DNA of 64,000 nucleotides from Plumapathes pennacea. Lineage: Eukaryota; Cnidaria; Anthozoa; Antipatharia; Myriopathidae. Of the stretch, positions 39,943 through 51,551 are shown in pieces. Under the pieces are notes generated by a model, which saw nothing but the letters and a program-made list of their open reading frames with translations, had not been told where the DNA came from and ran no database searches. The stretch covers positions 13,406,501 to 13,470,500 of the forward strand of contig OZ038473.1 of NCBI GenBank assembly GCA_964036295.1. The letters run 5' to 3'. Position numbers and translations under genes: made by a program. How positions within the stretch are numbered: position 1 is the stretch's first letter; each line of letters opens with the position of its first letter.

Positions 39943-40036
39943 AGAGGGCCTAGATGGGGTGGGGGGTCTGCATAACACTTAACAGTAAAAAATTCAGGCC
40001 CATAACACTTAACAGTAAACCTCATCTAGGCCCTCT
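39943..40036. repeat. Short inverted-repeat element with internal direct repeat (94 bp)
   Basis: The ends are AGAGGGCCTAGATG at 39943..39956 and CATCTAGGCCCTCT at 40023..40036, a perfect inverted pair. Inside, 'cataacacttaacagtaaa' occurs twice. It sits 28 bp after MITE copy 3. Confidence 0.8.
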
Positions 40037-40657
40037 AAGGGAAACGATTCACGCCATTATCTTTGGATTGCATCAGGCCGGCATATGTGTGCTACAGTAT
40101 GTTGAGCACCAGATACTGAATGCATGTGTCATAATGGTAGAATACTAGAGTGTATTATTGTTGCCCACTCCCCCAGCCACCGCTCCCAAAAAAATGAATA
40201 CAACTATTGTTGGTTGCTTTTATATATTGTCTGCATGTAGATCTGGAAAAATCATGGTTTGGTGTGAGATAATTCTAGTTTTTTTAAATAATTCGATTGT
40301 ATTGAGGGACAGTATGTCATGATTTACAAACAAAACTATATGAATAATTCTTAGTGGTTGTTCAAGAGAGCAAACCTACATCAGACAAAAGCTCAAAAAC
40401 GGAAAAATACTCACCCGAGTGAAAATGTGTGACTGTCGTTCATTGAAACTGCTGTGCTGGACTTTAAAGTCGTTGAGCAAAGCGCGAAGCAGTATAAAAA
40501 CAACGAAGACGCAGCTCAAGCGACACATATTTGCAAAAACACAAACAGCATGGCTCAGCTCAAGGTCTGCACAACACGCCCGGTGACAACGCGTCACAAT
40601 CAGTGTAGAAGAAAGTTCCCGCGCGCGCACCGGATCTTCGTTCCCAGGTTCCAGCAT

Positions 40658-40667
40658 CCATATATGG
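40658..40667. promoter_or_regulatory. Consensus CArG box (CCATATATGG)
   Basis: A perfect CC(A/T)6GG palindrome about 275 bp upstream of the RNF103-like ATG. SRF/MADS proteins bind this consensus. One such site can arise by chance, so a regulatory role is only possible. Confidence 0.4.
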
Positions 40668-40942
40668 GCATCACAACCCAATCCATCTCACACCACACAC
40701 TTCTGTTTTGGAAGAAAACAATAAAGAACACTTGTACGGTTACCAAACGTTCCTAAATTGCGATTAGTTTGTAAACAATATGAGAAAAGCTGCACAGAAA
40801 GACGATGATGTGACGAGGAAGGACACGTCATTACACGCGATATCCCCGGGACTGAGGTTGAATCAACCAATCAGAAGCGAGAATGCGACACTGCCGCGAA
40901 ATAATCAGCTGTCAGTCACAATAACACCACCCAACGCTCGCC

Positions 40943-42829
40943 ATGTTGGGCCGGCTATTACTGGTGTTAATCTACTTTCTGCTCGTTTTTGTGACAACCA
41001 GAATACTTGAGATTTCGGTTACATGGCTGGAAGCAGGCTGCCTTGCTTCGCAACTTCTTGACCCGTTCGCTCTGAGCGTGAAAAAGCTAAAATCCATTTT
41101 GGAACACAGAGGAGTAAGTTATCATGGGGTTATCGAGAAGAGAGAATTGGCAGCACTTGTGGAAGTATCAGGGAGTTTAACTGAGGCGGAGCAGTGCTCC
41201 ATAACACGCCAGAGTGCTCCAGATAACACTGAAGAAAGCGAGGAATTTACGTTTACAGGAAAATCGCACTTTTTCGAGGAGGTCGAAGACACGAAAGCGG
41301 GGAGTTGGCTTGTGGAAGTTGTTCCGAGAGGGCGGTCGCCCTTGCTGCGGAGAGCACAATGGGACAAGCTAAAAAGAAGAGTTGTTCGCTTTGGAATTCG
41401 CACAGGAACGTTTAATTGTGAAAACGATCCAGGACTATGTTTCAACTACAACTGGAAGAAGCCGTGTCTGGTGTTATCTATGCCGCAAGGAAACCAACCC
41501 AAGGGTAACGTCATATTACAACACTACGACAAGAAAGCATCTGTTGATCATATTTTCGAGTGGATAAACGCAAAGCTATCATCCAAAATGATTTCCCTGG
41601 ACTCCGTGGAGGATCTCAAGGCCTCATTTACTTCCCAACAGAAAAGTGCAGTTGCTGTGGTTCTGGTTTCTGGTTTGTCTTCCACTCCACCTCTGTATCT
41701 CAGTTCCCTCTCGGTCCACTTTACCGGCAGAGTTCGTTTTGGGCATGTTCGCGTGCCACATTGGCAGCTCAAAAGACAGTTTCTGAGTGAGTTCAACATT
41801 GAGAAAGTTCCACGGCTCGTAGTCTTCACCCCAGAAGGCAGCTTTTTATATGGAACCAGGACGGGGGAGAGCTTGGACTACCGCTCTCTCAACTTGTTAT
41901 TGAAAACCTTTCACCCTGAAGTGAATGATCTGTTTGTGTCAATCTTAACTGTGCTCAACTTGGGTTGTGTGCTGGAACTATTCCTGGTACAAGGAGGGAT
42001 ACTGAAACGGGTTTTCCGATTTTTCTGTCTGATGGCATTTTGTAACACAAGCCTTATTGTCCTATGTTTACCTGTTGTGGGCCTGTTTCAACTCTCGCTC
42101 TTTGACCCAGTCCTTCAGCTTGGGCTTCAGGTGTGTCGACATGTCATGACAAGTAGCTTTTTTTCAATTCTGAGAAATGACTTTTTGTTATGTATGGAAC
42201 ATAAATATGTGGTATTCACAGGGTATGCTCTGTTTGGCTTGGTCGTCAGTTGGATAACTCGCAAGTACAAATGTTACTTTGGTACAGTGGATGAAGACTT
42301 TGACGATGGTACCACTGACTGGATAACCCAAGATTTAAATTATTTTAACCACGCCTTTCAAACCTTTCCATCCCTCTGGCGACCACAGACCGAGTATAGC
42401 GGCCTGGAAGATGGAATTGAGTGGCTAGTTCGTCGCTTGGCAATTCCGGACCTGTGGCTTCACCCTCTAGTTCCCACTGATTACATAAGAAATCTACCCT
42501 CCTGGAAGTTCTGCCGTACCAATGTATTCTGCCATCGAAATTTCCAAGAAGGAAATTGTTTGAAAGTTCATGGTAAAAAGGTGAATTGCTGTAAAGAGTC
42601 CAGGAAGCCAGAAGGGATGTTAGTATGTCAGGAGTGCAGTATCTGCTTAGAGATGTTTGATCAAGGTTGCATTCTGCTTGGCCTTCCATGTGGTCATTCA
42701 TTCCATCAGAATTGTATCGAGGCATGGCTCTATGGCGGAAGTACAACTGCTCATCACTGCTGTCCAGTCTGCCGTTGGCCTGCCTATAAATTTAAGCCTT
42801 TGGGAGCAAGCATTTGTGTAAGCACCTAG
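40943..42829 (+). CDS. RNF103: RNF103-like ER membrane RING-H2 E3 ubiquitin ligase, intronless
   Basis: A single open frame of 628 residues. The N-terminus is a hydrophobic signal anchor (LLLVLIYFLLVFV) followed by LDPFALSVKKLKSILEHRGV, which closely resembles vertebrate RNF103/KF-1. FGIRTGTFNC and FHPEVNDLFV are also shared with that family. Further hydrophobic segments lie at about 330-410 and 425-445. The C-terminus carries a RING-H2: CSICLEMF, then LPCGHSFHQNCIEAW, then HCCPVC, with eight zinc ligands in order. Human RNF103 is an ER-resident ligase of similar length that acts in ER-associated degradation. AATAAA at 42875..42880 follows. The gene converges on the PEBP gene. Confidence 0.93.
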   Translation: MLGRLLLVLIYFLLVFVTTRILEISVTWLEAGCLASQLLDPFALSVKKLKSILEHRGVSYHGVIEKRELAALVEVSGSLTEAEQCSITRQSAPDNTEESEEFTFTGKSHFFEEVEDTKAGSWLVEVVPRGRSPLLRRAQWDKLKRRVVRFGIRTGTFNCENDPGLCFNYNWKKPCLVLSMPQGNQPKGNVILQHYDKKASVDHIFEWINAKLSSKMISLDSVEDLKASFTSQQKSAVAVVLVSGLSSTPPLYLSSLSVHFTGRVRFGHVRVPHWQLKRQFLSEFNIEKVPRLVVFTPEGSFLYGTRTGESLDYRSLNLLLKTFHPEVNDLFVSILTVLNLGCVLELFLVQGGILKRVFRFFCLMAFCNTSLIVLCLPVVGLFQLSLFDPVLQLGLQVCRHVMTSSFFSILRNDFLLCMEHKYVVFTGYALFGLVVSWITRKYKCYFGTVDEDFDDGTTDWITQDLNYFNHAFQTFPSLWRPQTEYSGLEDGIEWLVRRLAIPDLWLHPLVPTDYIRNLPSWKFCRTNVFCHRNFQEGNCLKVHGKKVNCCKESRKPEGMLVCQECSICLEMFDQGCILLGLPCGHSFHQNCIEAWLYGGSTTAHHCCPVCRWPAYKFKPLGASICVST

Positions 42830-42874
42830 AGATTATTCTGTGTGTTCCACAGAAAGACTTTTTCCATTATGCAC

Positions 42875-42880
42875 AATAAA
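42875..42880 (+). terminator. AATAAA poly(A) signal of the RNF103-like gene
   Basis: Canonical hexamer 46 bp after the stop codon. Confidence 0.75.
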
Positions 42881-42975
42881 CTGGATGTGTGAACTATCCT
42901 AAAAGTTTTTGAGTGACACTGTTGTAGGACTCACCAGATATGTTGAAGGCACAGGGGGACCCTTTCTTCTTGCAT

Positions 42976-43018
42976 GATTGGGAGAACTGCATTTATGAAC
43001 TTGGGAGTAAAAGAGTTG
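42976..43018. mobile_element. Fragment of the piggyBac-like MITE
   Basis: 'gattgggagaactgcattt' and 'gaacttgggagtaaaagagtt' match the right end of the copy at 4300..4509. The rest of the element is missing. Confidence 0.65.
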
Positions 43019-43288
43019 GAGGGTAGATGGGATAATAAACATGTATCTTCAATAGGTTGAGTTTTTTTGGGTACTCCAATAATTGGACATAGAACCCATT
43101 TAATGTTGTGTTTTATTACAATATTTACCATGTCCATGTGATTTTACATCAACATCAATACCTCCTTTAGTAATAAATAAGTGGCTGTCCTTGCAAAATA
43201 ATCTGCTTGTACAGTGTGGATGAGAAGTTAACTTAAAATAAAGGACAAGGCAACTTTATATGTCTGATCCTCCGTTAACCTTAAACTA

Positions 43289-45966
43289 CTAGTTGTCATT
43301 TGTCTCAAACATATTCATAGCAATGGGCGTGAGATGATTATTCTTGGCAAACTGGTCAATATTAAATCCACAGCGGCTGTTTGGGTTTGACAATGAAAGT
43401 TTTCCCTCCTGCTCAAAGATAAAGACAAAGTACCGGTGCTTTCCGCTGCCCTTGGGAGGAGTTGGTGGCTTGTAATCTGAAAAAGGAGGTGAACAAATAT
43501 ATAAAGTCCTGCCTTCAAATAGTATTTTATGGTTATGATATTATTTTGTGCACATGGTGCATGGGCACTTTCTACGATCTAGAAAAGAGATAGACAAACA
43601 GAAACAAACATCATGTGCATGGTTATATCTCATGACAGCACACAGTCCAATATTTTGTAAAAGAAGCCCCTACTCAAGACGCCATGCCCAGAAGCCAGGA
43701 TATGATGACCCAGATTACGGGCCTGTTTAACACACTGAAGCATACAATTTTATATACCCTGTTTAACACACTAAAACATACAATTTTATATACCCTGTTT
43801 AACACACTAAAACATACAATTTTATATACCCTGTTTAACACACTAAAGCATACAATTTTATATACCCTGTTTAACACACTAAAACATACAATTTTATATA
43901 CCCTGTTTAACACACTAAAGCATACAATTTTATATACCCTGTTTAACACACTAAAGCATACAATTTTATATACCCTGTTTAACACACTAAAACATACAAT
44001 TTTATATACCCTGTTTAACACACTAAAGCATACAATTTTATATACCCTGTTTAACACACTAAAGCATACAATTTTATATACCCTGTTTAACACACTAAAG
44101 CATACAATTTTATATACCCTGTTTAACACACTAAAGCATACAATTTTATATACCCTGTTTAACACACTAAAGCATACAATTTTATATACCCTGTTTAACA
44201 CACTAAAGCATACAATTTTATATACCCTGTTTAACACACTAAAGCATACAATTTTATATACCCTGTTTAAGACAGAGGACACTGAAAACCATGCCCTATC
44301 CAGTGGCAAACCCCCATTTGGCAAATAAAGGGAAGTACCCCCCTTGGTTACCTCAAGTGGGAAACAATATTGACAGGCTTGATCCTCACCAGTATACTTA
44401 CCAGTTACAGTGTCTCCATCAAACTTTCCACTGGCAAGGTCAGTTCCCTTTAGATAAAAACAAGTAAAACTTAATTTTAGAATTCTAATGATGAACTATA
44501 TTTGCCTCAATCGAAAAATACAGCTCACTTTTTTTCCAGAAAACAATAAAAATAAAGCAAAACATCTGCACAAAAAATGTACTTGTCTTGAACAACAGGC
44601 TCCATACAGTTTTCAGCATCAATATAAATATACCACATCCAGGAGGGCCAAAGCGAACACATCACAAACTAATACTGCTGATTGCTTTTTCTAAAAATAG
44701 AACCTAACAGAAATTATTTTGACTTCTTGATTGGTTGAGTGTTTCTCATAGCCTCTGCGATTGGTGGTTATAGGAACATTATGATGGCTTTAGTTTACAA
44801 AATTCACATGAAAGTTGCTCAAAAAAATTTATTGTTTAAATGGTAATCAACAGACCATGTGAATGTGCAAAATTTTAGAGAAAGATAGCATGAGTGAACA
44901 AAACAATACACTATACCGGCAGATCCTCCTGGATGAAATGGAGCCAGCTTCGGCATTGAGGGGCATCAGGGCTTGGAGCATCTGGATCAACCATGGCAAT
45001 CAAGTATAATTTGTCCTGTTGACAGAACAATACAGCAAAGTTAAGCTTGTATATTTTTGGGGGGGTCAACGTATATCACAACCCCAAGACGTTTTTCTAC
45101 TATCTACATTTTGTTGGGCTCTGTAGGTTTTTCAAGTAGGTTAGTGTTAGAAGACTCTGCATTTAGATATTAAACAAAAATAACCCAATTTGTATGCCAA
45201 TGACTCTTTCTTTCACACAGCTAAAACTAGCTGCCACAATTTTTAGTTTATCAAAATAATAAAAAATATAACATACTACTGTTACTACAACTACAACTAA
45301 TATTATTATATAATTTATTATATCCCTACGTCAGGTGATGCTGACTTGACAGTCATATGGTTTTCTTTAGGACCTTTTAATCTATTTTTCTTGGCTTGCA
45401 AATATGTATTCAATAATTGATGTGTGGTAAATTTGCAAAGAAACTAAGAGGGTCTAAAAAGAATAAATCTGTATAAATTATTCTCAAACGCACGTTACAA
45501 AATGGAATAGAAAAATAATACGTTTTGTACCTGCGCGTACAAATTATTATTATTATTAAATTATTAATATAATGCGTGCATCTGACAATATGATCGCTTT
45601 TCTAAAAGAGCAACCGAGGCAGTGCTTGCTCTTTACAAAGTCTCGTTGTATCCAGGCGACACGCGCTCGGACCCTACTTGAAAATATTTCAAACTTCAAG
45701 AAAAAGACCCTGTAACCCTGTCAAAAAAAAACCATATTAAACATCTTATCAAAAACAAATTTTACCTTTTTGGCTCCCTCAAAAGTCACGATGCTCGAAG
45801 GTGCATTGATTTTATCAAGGGTGTAATAATTGCCACATTCAACTTCTGTTGACCCAATTTGAAGCTTTGCATTCTCCAAATCTTTACACGAAGATTCAAT
45901 CAGAGAAGTCGATGCTGCTACAACAAAAAGGTCGAACAATACGAGCAAAACATTTGACCACTTCAT
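43289..45966 (-). CDS. Secreted phosphatidylethanolamine-binding protein (PEBP/RKIP family)
   Basis: Four minus-strand exons, 45766..45966, 44917..45015, 44402..44447 and 43289..43476 (534 nt), give 177 residues. The N-terminus is a signal peptide (KWSNVLLVLFDLFVVAAST). The PEBP signature MVDPDAPSPDAP follows at about residue 75, then the second signature GSGKHRYFVFIFEQ preceded by YKPPTPP, as in the conserved CR1 and CR2 motifs that form the anion or phospholipid pocket. Junction phases are 0, 0 and 1, and splice sites are AAAAG|gtaaaa, caacag|GA, GCCG|gtatag, ctaaag|GG, ACTG|gtaagt and tttcag|AT. The ATG at 45966 was preferred because no upstream ATG is in frame. A signal peptide marks this as an extracellular PEBP rather than cytosolic RKIP. 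The ligand is unknown. Confidence 0.93.
43722..44270. repeat. 36-bp minisatellite, about 15 copies
   Basis: The unit reads 'cctgtttaacacactaaa(a/g)catacaattttatata' (36 bp), with almost only an A/G change between copies. It lies in the last PEBP intron. Because 36 is a multiple of three and the unit has no stop in one frame of each strand, it makes long artefact frames on both strands. Confidence 0.97.
45016..45765 (-). other. First PEBP intron
   Basis: AT-rich intron with ATT microsatellite stretches near 45290 and 45545. Nothing else is recognisable. Confidence 0.8.
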
Positions 45967-46477
45967 CTCTTCGTCTTGTTTCAAATAACTAGTTCCCAGG
46001 TTCTCACGGTCCGTCCAAGGTTGCCTTCCCGAGAGGGAAATGATAACTAGTTTCCATGCTCTCTTAAAAACTACGCTGCTAACATCTTTTCAGGGCTATT
46101 GGGATATAACAGGGCTTAAAACACCGTTCATACTTAGAGAAAACAAGTAATAAAACAGAGACTCGCGATTTCTCTCTCCGTCTCTCTCTCTCTGAGAGAC
46201 GGTCGGCCGTGCGAAAAAAAAAAACCCTTTGATATACCGTACTCTTCAAAAAGCCTTTAAGACTGACATTTTCTTTTCTCTTCAGTCCCATTTAACGCTG
46301 AGAAACTAGATTGCTTTGTTTCAATGCTTGCTGGTTATTTCCTACGCTTGATTAAACACCGGTACAGCTACGATAGCCTCACTCAAAATGACAACATGGC
46401 GACTACCAGTCATAGAATTTGGCGGCGCAATTCTGGCCACAACAAGCGATAACTTCTCGTTTTAGCTGGCCGGCACA
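45967..46477. promoter_or_regulatory. Shared head-to-head promoter region of the PEBP and SLC17 genes
   Basis: The 511-bp gap separates two divergent ATGs, so both promoters must lie here or overlap. It holds a CT-rich tract ('ctctctctctctctgagag') near 46170..46200. No clear TATA box is seen for either gene. Confidence 0.55.
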
Positions 46478-49400
46478 ATGTCGAAGTCTCAAGGCGAGCT
46501 GGAGTCTGGGTTGACTAAATTTCTGAGGGCTTTATACGCGTGCTTTAGATGCATGTCTAGGTTCCTGGTTTGCTTCCAGTTTTGTGAATGTCCGAGTTTT
46601 GCCAAGAGAGGAAAGAAACCACCAGAAACGAAGTCAGACGCTGTACCCAGGAAACGCGACAACACGAACGAAAAACATGGCTTGGGGATTTTCAGCTTCC
46701 CGAAGCGCTACATATTAGCAATAATGACTTTTCTTGGCTTCTTGAACATGTATGCTCTCAGAGTGAACTTGAATGTCGCTATTGAAGCCATGGTGAATAA
46801 CCACACCATCCAACAGAAAGGAATCACAGCCGTAAGGGTACGTAAGTCAGATCGTGTTCTCTTAATTTGATCCGTATCCTCTGATCAATATCATAATGTT
46901 GGAATAATTAGTTCTTCGCACTTCTTGTCGCTTGTAATGAATTATTCACCTGCACAAAGTCATTAGTTTTATTGCTTTGATTGCGAGAATTGAATATTGA
47001 ATATTCTCTATAACTATGTAAAGATAGAACGCACAAAACTTCTATTTTCCTTGCGAGGAAAAAATAAAGTCCCGTGCGTTAAATAAGGAAACTCCTTCTC
47101 TCCCTGCCCCCCTCGCCGAGATTGCTCGAATATTATACCAGCAAGGTGTTTATTTTCGATGGCGCCGGTAACCAGCTTATTGTGACTGAAACAGACTACA
47201 ATGAAATGAACTATTGCCTCACTACTATTTTCTTTGTAAAAAAGAAAACATTCAACTAAAAGAATCTACTCCGACACGTTAATTTCGTAATTTTAGGGCG
47301 TACAATTTTATATTTTAGGTCACTTTAATTTAAAATTTTTAAATTTCGCGACACGGAAATTTCACGCAGTTCTTTTTTTACATAGGTCGATTCAACTTCG
47401 CCTTTGGTAGCGAAGAGTTAACACATTCAGGAACACAGACATACATGCACACACAAAAATACGCACATGAGTATATATTGTACATATATTTATGTACGAA
47501 TCACATAAACATTTACCAACCTTTGAAACCCACTGACTTGCCCTACAGAAATATACTTCTGCGGTACCAGGTTCCTTGTTCATTCTGAAGAAACAACAAC
47601 AACAAACAAACAAACAGACAGATAAAATTGTAAGATAATCTTTTAAAATAGCGGATAATCTGACAACAAATGATAGTGTTAGCGTTCATGTGTAAGAAAC
47701 TGAATTTTGATTTTGGTTTTGGTTTTGTTTTTTTGTTTGTTTGTTTGTTTGTTTTTTCAGGAGGCAGAATTCCACTGGAACTCAAAGCTCCAAGGTAAGG
47801 GATGACTGTAGCCGGCAAATTACTGCAGCTTAAAGTTTGAAGAAAGACGCTTTACTTATAGCAATCAAAAAAGTGCCCTTGATCATACCAAACAACTCCA
47901 CGTTTTCCCACATAAAAGTTGCAGACACAAGCACTGAAACTCTTATCGCTTTTGTTCGTGACAGGAATTGTCCTGGGTTCTTTTTATTATGGTTACGCGT
48001 TTCTTCAGCTACCCGGAGGTTGCTTGGCGCTAAAACTTGGCGGTACTCGCATTTTTGGTTACGCTATTTTCATGGCGTCTTTGCTGACTCTCCTAACGCC
48101 CGTAGCAACTCGCTGCAGCGTATATGGTTTGATTATCCTCAGAGTTGCGGAGGGACTGGTACTGGTAAGGAGGCCCAACCTGGAGTCGCGCATGCGTACC
48201 GCACTGTTTTAATTTTAGTTTTTCTCTGTCGTATCGTGTCAATGCTTCTTCTGTGTTGACTAAAGATAGTTATTTAGCACAGGATAACAGCGGGTAAGAA
48301 TAATCCATGACATGGTTCGTTATGGCATGATATGGTATAGTATAGTATAGTATAGTATGATATAGTATGTAATGGTGTGGTATGCCGATGGTATTGATGG
48401 TGTGTTATGGTATTATTTGACTTGGTCCGATGTGTGGTGAGTACGGTTCGGTATGGTGTCATGTGTTGTAGTGTAGTGTGGTATGTCATAATGTGATTTG
48501 TGGTAGGATGAGGTATAGTGCGATATAGTGTGGTGTGGTCTATAAAGCGTCTGTTAATTTGAGCATGTTCTATTCTCAGGGAGCAGTTTTTCCATGTAAC
48601 CACGCCATCTGGAGTAAATGGGCTCCTAAACTGGAGAGGACTACTCTCGTTACTATCGCCATTTCTGGTAATTATTACCAAACATCTGTAGGTGTAGCAA
48701 GTGCCCTTAGAAAAACAAATTTCATGACCCCTATGGTTGCTTTGGTTACTGATTTGCACGATACGAGCACCCGTAATTGATTACATGTCACGACCTTGCA
48801 TCAAAGCTTATATTCGTTACCCTTGGCTAGTATTGGTCACCTTTGATTTCTTGTACTGTCGAATATTACTTCCGACAAAAGATTAGAAATCAATTATCAC
48901 AGGCCGGTATTATTTCCGCGACTTGACTTCACAGGTCACACGATTTGGGCCGCATAAACTGGTGTCTATTTCACCTCTGATCTCTTATAACAGGCTGTCA
49001 CGTGGGCACAATCATCACCATGCCCCTCTCGGGTTTGCTGACCAAATATGGATTTGACGGCGGCTGGGCTTCCGTGTTCTATTGTTTCGGTGAGAAGTTA
49101 TGATGCATGCAGTAGTAATACACCACAATAGTTAAACGAGGGATCTCATCATACAAAACTAGAAGCTGATGCTGAGAAAAAGTATACAACTGATGCGTCC
49201 AGCGTTCGTTGTTTTTCTTATCTTTTTGTTTCTCCGTTGCCAACCAAACTTGTACATACAGGCAAGGTACGATGACCCACTGACAACAACATTCATAACT
49301 CATTTGTCCGGGTTCTCACAGGGCGCAGAGGAATTTGCTTGCTTTCCATTATGTAAAACCCAATATGTCAGTGTTTTAGTACGCGCATATGCCTTCGCGC

Positions 49401-51551
49401 GCCCGCGATGAAATCGTCTTGCGGTATCATTCATGCAGGTCAACAAAGAGGGTTTTACATAATGGTAAGCAAGCGAATTCCTCTGCGCCCTTTGGGTTCT
49501 TCGTCATGTGCATACTACTACAGCATTTCATATTTAAACCCGACTAGTCCTAAGGTATAAACTCTGCATATTCCAAAGTAAATAAGTAACAAATTACTAA
49601 CAAAATTATTTGAAAAACACTTGAAGAAAAGGCCACTATTAAAACAATGCGTGACATATCTCAGGGGCTGCTGGGATACTTTGGTTTGTTGCCTGGCAAC
49701 TAATTGTTCACGAGACTCCATCTGCGCACCCCACTATCACGGAGGAAGAGAAGCTTTTGATAGAGAATGGCCTGGAGGTCACCCAGGTAGGTAGCAAACA
49801 GAAAAAGAAAAAGTTTTGTTATCTGCATTCCCACGATGTACAGAGTATGTAGTGGTTTAGCGATATTACAAGTGTATTTGCAGCAAAACCTGTCTTACGA
49901 AAAGTGCAACAGAACTACTTGAGCATATTTACATCCTTGAATTAGAATTACATAAAATAACAACCTAGCAACTCTTGTCAGTAACACAGTGAAGTAATTT
50001 TTTTCCCAGCTATTGAAAACGATTTTTCAGTCGAAACTTGTTATGGTGCTTGTTTCTAGGAAGACGCGGGAATTCCTTGGAAGTCTATTTTTACGTCAGT
50101 TCCTGTCTGGGGCATCATATTTGGTCACCTCGCAGCTGATTGGGGACTCTATACGATCCTTATTTGTCTACCAATGTTCCTTCTCGACATACTGCATTTC
50201 GACATTCAAACGGTACGTGCGTTGGGGACATCACGCAAAAACGAGAAACGACAGCAAATTCGAGTTCAGCGGGCTTTTCATAGTTTGCGCATTGTTTGAG
50301 ACTTAGCAAGAACACTCAAAACTTGATACTCGAGCACACGTCTATATAACATAAGGAAAAACGTGGCTTGTACACGATGCGAGATTTTACTCTGAGTTGG
50401 ATATACTTATGGCTAACCAACCAAGTGACGTCAAATAACGTATTTCAAAGGAGAAAACAGATCATTGTGCACTCCACACTCTCTCGTCCTGTATTAGTAT
50501 ATATATATATCGAAAAACTGTGACACAGTGCTGTATATTCTCTACAACCATTGATTCCTTAGATGGGATTCTTGGCAGCCACGCCGTTCCTCGTCAAGTC
50601 CTTGTCTGGACCGTTCGGAGGAATCACAGCAGACTTTCTCAGACGGAGATCTATGACGACACAAGCAGTCCGCCGGCTTTACTTCTCAATAGGTAAGACA
50701 GAGGTCTACGTGAACGCGTTTTGAATGGATGTGAGTACCAAATCCTCCGACTAACTAACTTAATCGTTAACGGATATAGCAAAATAAATCACCAGAAAAA
50801 ATAACTTTGAGAACAATAAATATACATTCGTACAAGACCCTGTCGGATCATTGTATAACATTCGCAGCGGCATGCCCAATTTAGTGACCAGTTAAACGTT
50901 CTTTGAACTATTTTGTATGTTTGCAAAATTCCCTCTTCTTCAAGGTGCTATTGGCGCAGGGACGTTTATCGTGGCCGCCGGATACGCGAAAAGCGCGTCT
51001 GTTGCCGTGACCTGTATGTGTATCGGGGTGGCCGCCTCAGGGCTGATGCATTCTGGGTACAACGTCAACATGCTTGACATCGCGCCGAATTACGCATGCG
51101 TCATTATGGGCCTGAGTAATACTGTTGGAACGTTTGCCGGCTTTCTTAGTCCAATGATGGTCGGTTACGTCACACAGAATAAGGTAAGCAAGTCGACTCT
51201 AGCGATCACTTAGAGTATCGCTGCTTATTTGTGTAAAAATGAAGCATCATGAATACACGACTAAGGGAACTTCCTTCCTTTCCTTTGTAATTCCCTCTCA
51301 TCCTTGCTTTTTGGCCTGTTTCCTCGCTTCCTAATTCCCGCATTATCTCTTTCTTTTCCCAACAGAAAGCAGAAGAGTGGCAAACTGTGTTCTGGGTAAC
51401 TTTTGCTATTTACGTGGTCGGTATGTTTCTGTTTTGTCTACTGATGTCCGGCGAGCAGCAACCGTGGGCAGGAGGAAGAACGAGCTCGCCGCCAGACGAT
51501 GATGACGAAGAAGAAGAAGAAGAAGAGATAAAACTGCACGAAGAAAGTTGA
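46478..51551 (+). CDS. SLC17-like: SLC17-family anion transporter (sialin/vesicular glutamate transporter-like)
   Basis: Ten exons: 46478..46837, 47761..47794, 47965..48164, 48580..48667, 48994..49089, 49665..49786, 50060..50212, 50563..50692, 50945..51183 and 51366..51551. They total 1608 nt, or 535 residues, with all phases consistent. Family marks are NMYALRVNLNVAIEAM in TM1, FHWNSKLQGIVLGSFFYGY, LQLPGG, ILRVAEGL, then NHAIWSKWAPKLERT, PWKSIFTSVPVW and FLSPMMVGYVTQ. This is a 12-TM major facilitator. SLC17 members move sialic acid, glutamate, nucleotides or phosphate across lysosomal or vesicle membranes. The tail ends in seven consecutive Glu. Exon 1 could instead end at 46831 (GCC|gtaagg), which drops two residues. 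The substrate cannot be told from sequence. Confidence 0.92.
46838..47760 (+). other. First SLC17 intron
   Basis: AT-rich, with an (ACAA)n stretch near 47595..47625 and a (TTTG)n stretch at 47703..47756 that doubles as the acceptor pyrimidine tract. The two are roughly reverse complements and could pair in RNA. Confidence 0.75.
48300..48545. repeat. Degenerate TATGG/TATAG microsatellite in an SLC17 intron
   Basis: Repeated 'tatggtatagtatag', 'ggtatggtgtg' and 'gtagtgtagtgtgg' motifs fill the intron before exon 4. They give an artefact His/Thr-rich frame on the other strand. Confidence 0.85.
49320..49491. mobile_element. Hairpin element with 42-bp near-perfect inverted arms
   Basis: The arms 49320..49361 and 49450..49491 are reverse complements with two mismatches in 42 bases ('agggcgcagaggaatt' to 'attatgtaaaaccc'). 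They flank a loop of about 88 bp. It lies in the SLC17 intron between exons 5 and 6. This looks like a MITE or fold-back insertion. Confidence 0.8.

Noticed and set aside
42345-42746. 133-codon minus-strand frame
   Set aside because: It is the shadow of the RNF103-like coding sequence.
43722-44270. CRISPR-like array
   Set aside because: The unit repeats head to tail with no unique spacers, in an animal intron.
43674-44328. Two ~215-codon frames, one on each strand
   Set aside because: They are translations of the 36-bp minisatellite inside a PEBP intron. Both strands being open is a property of the unit, not coding evidence.
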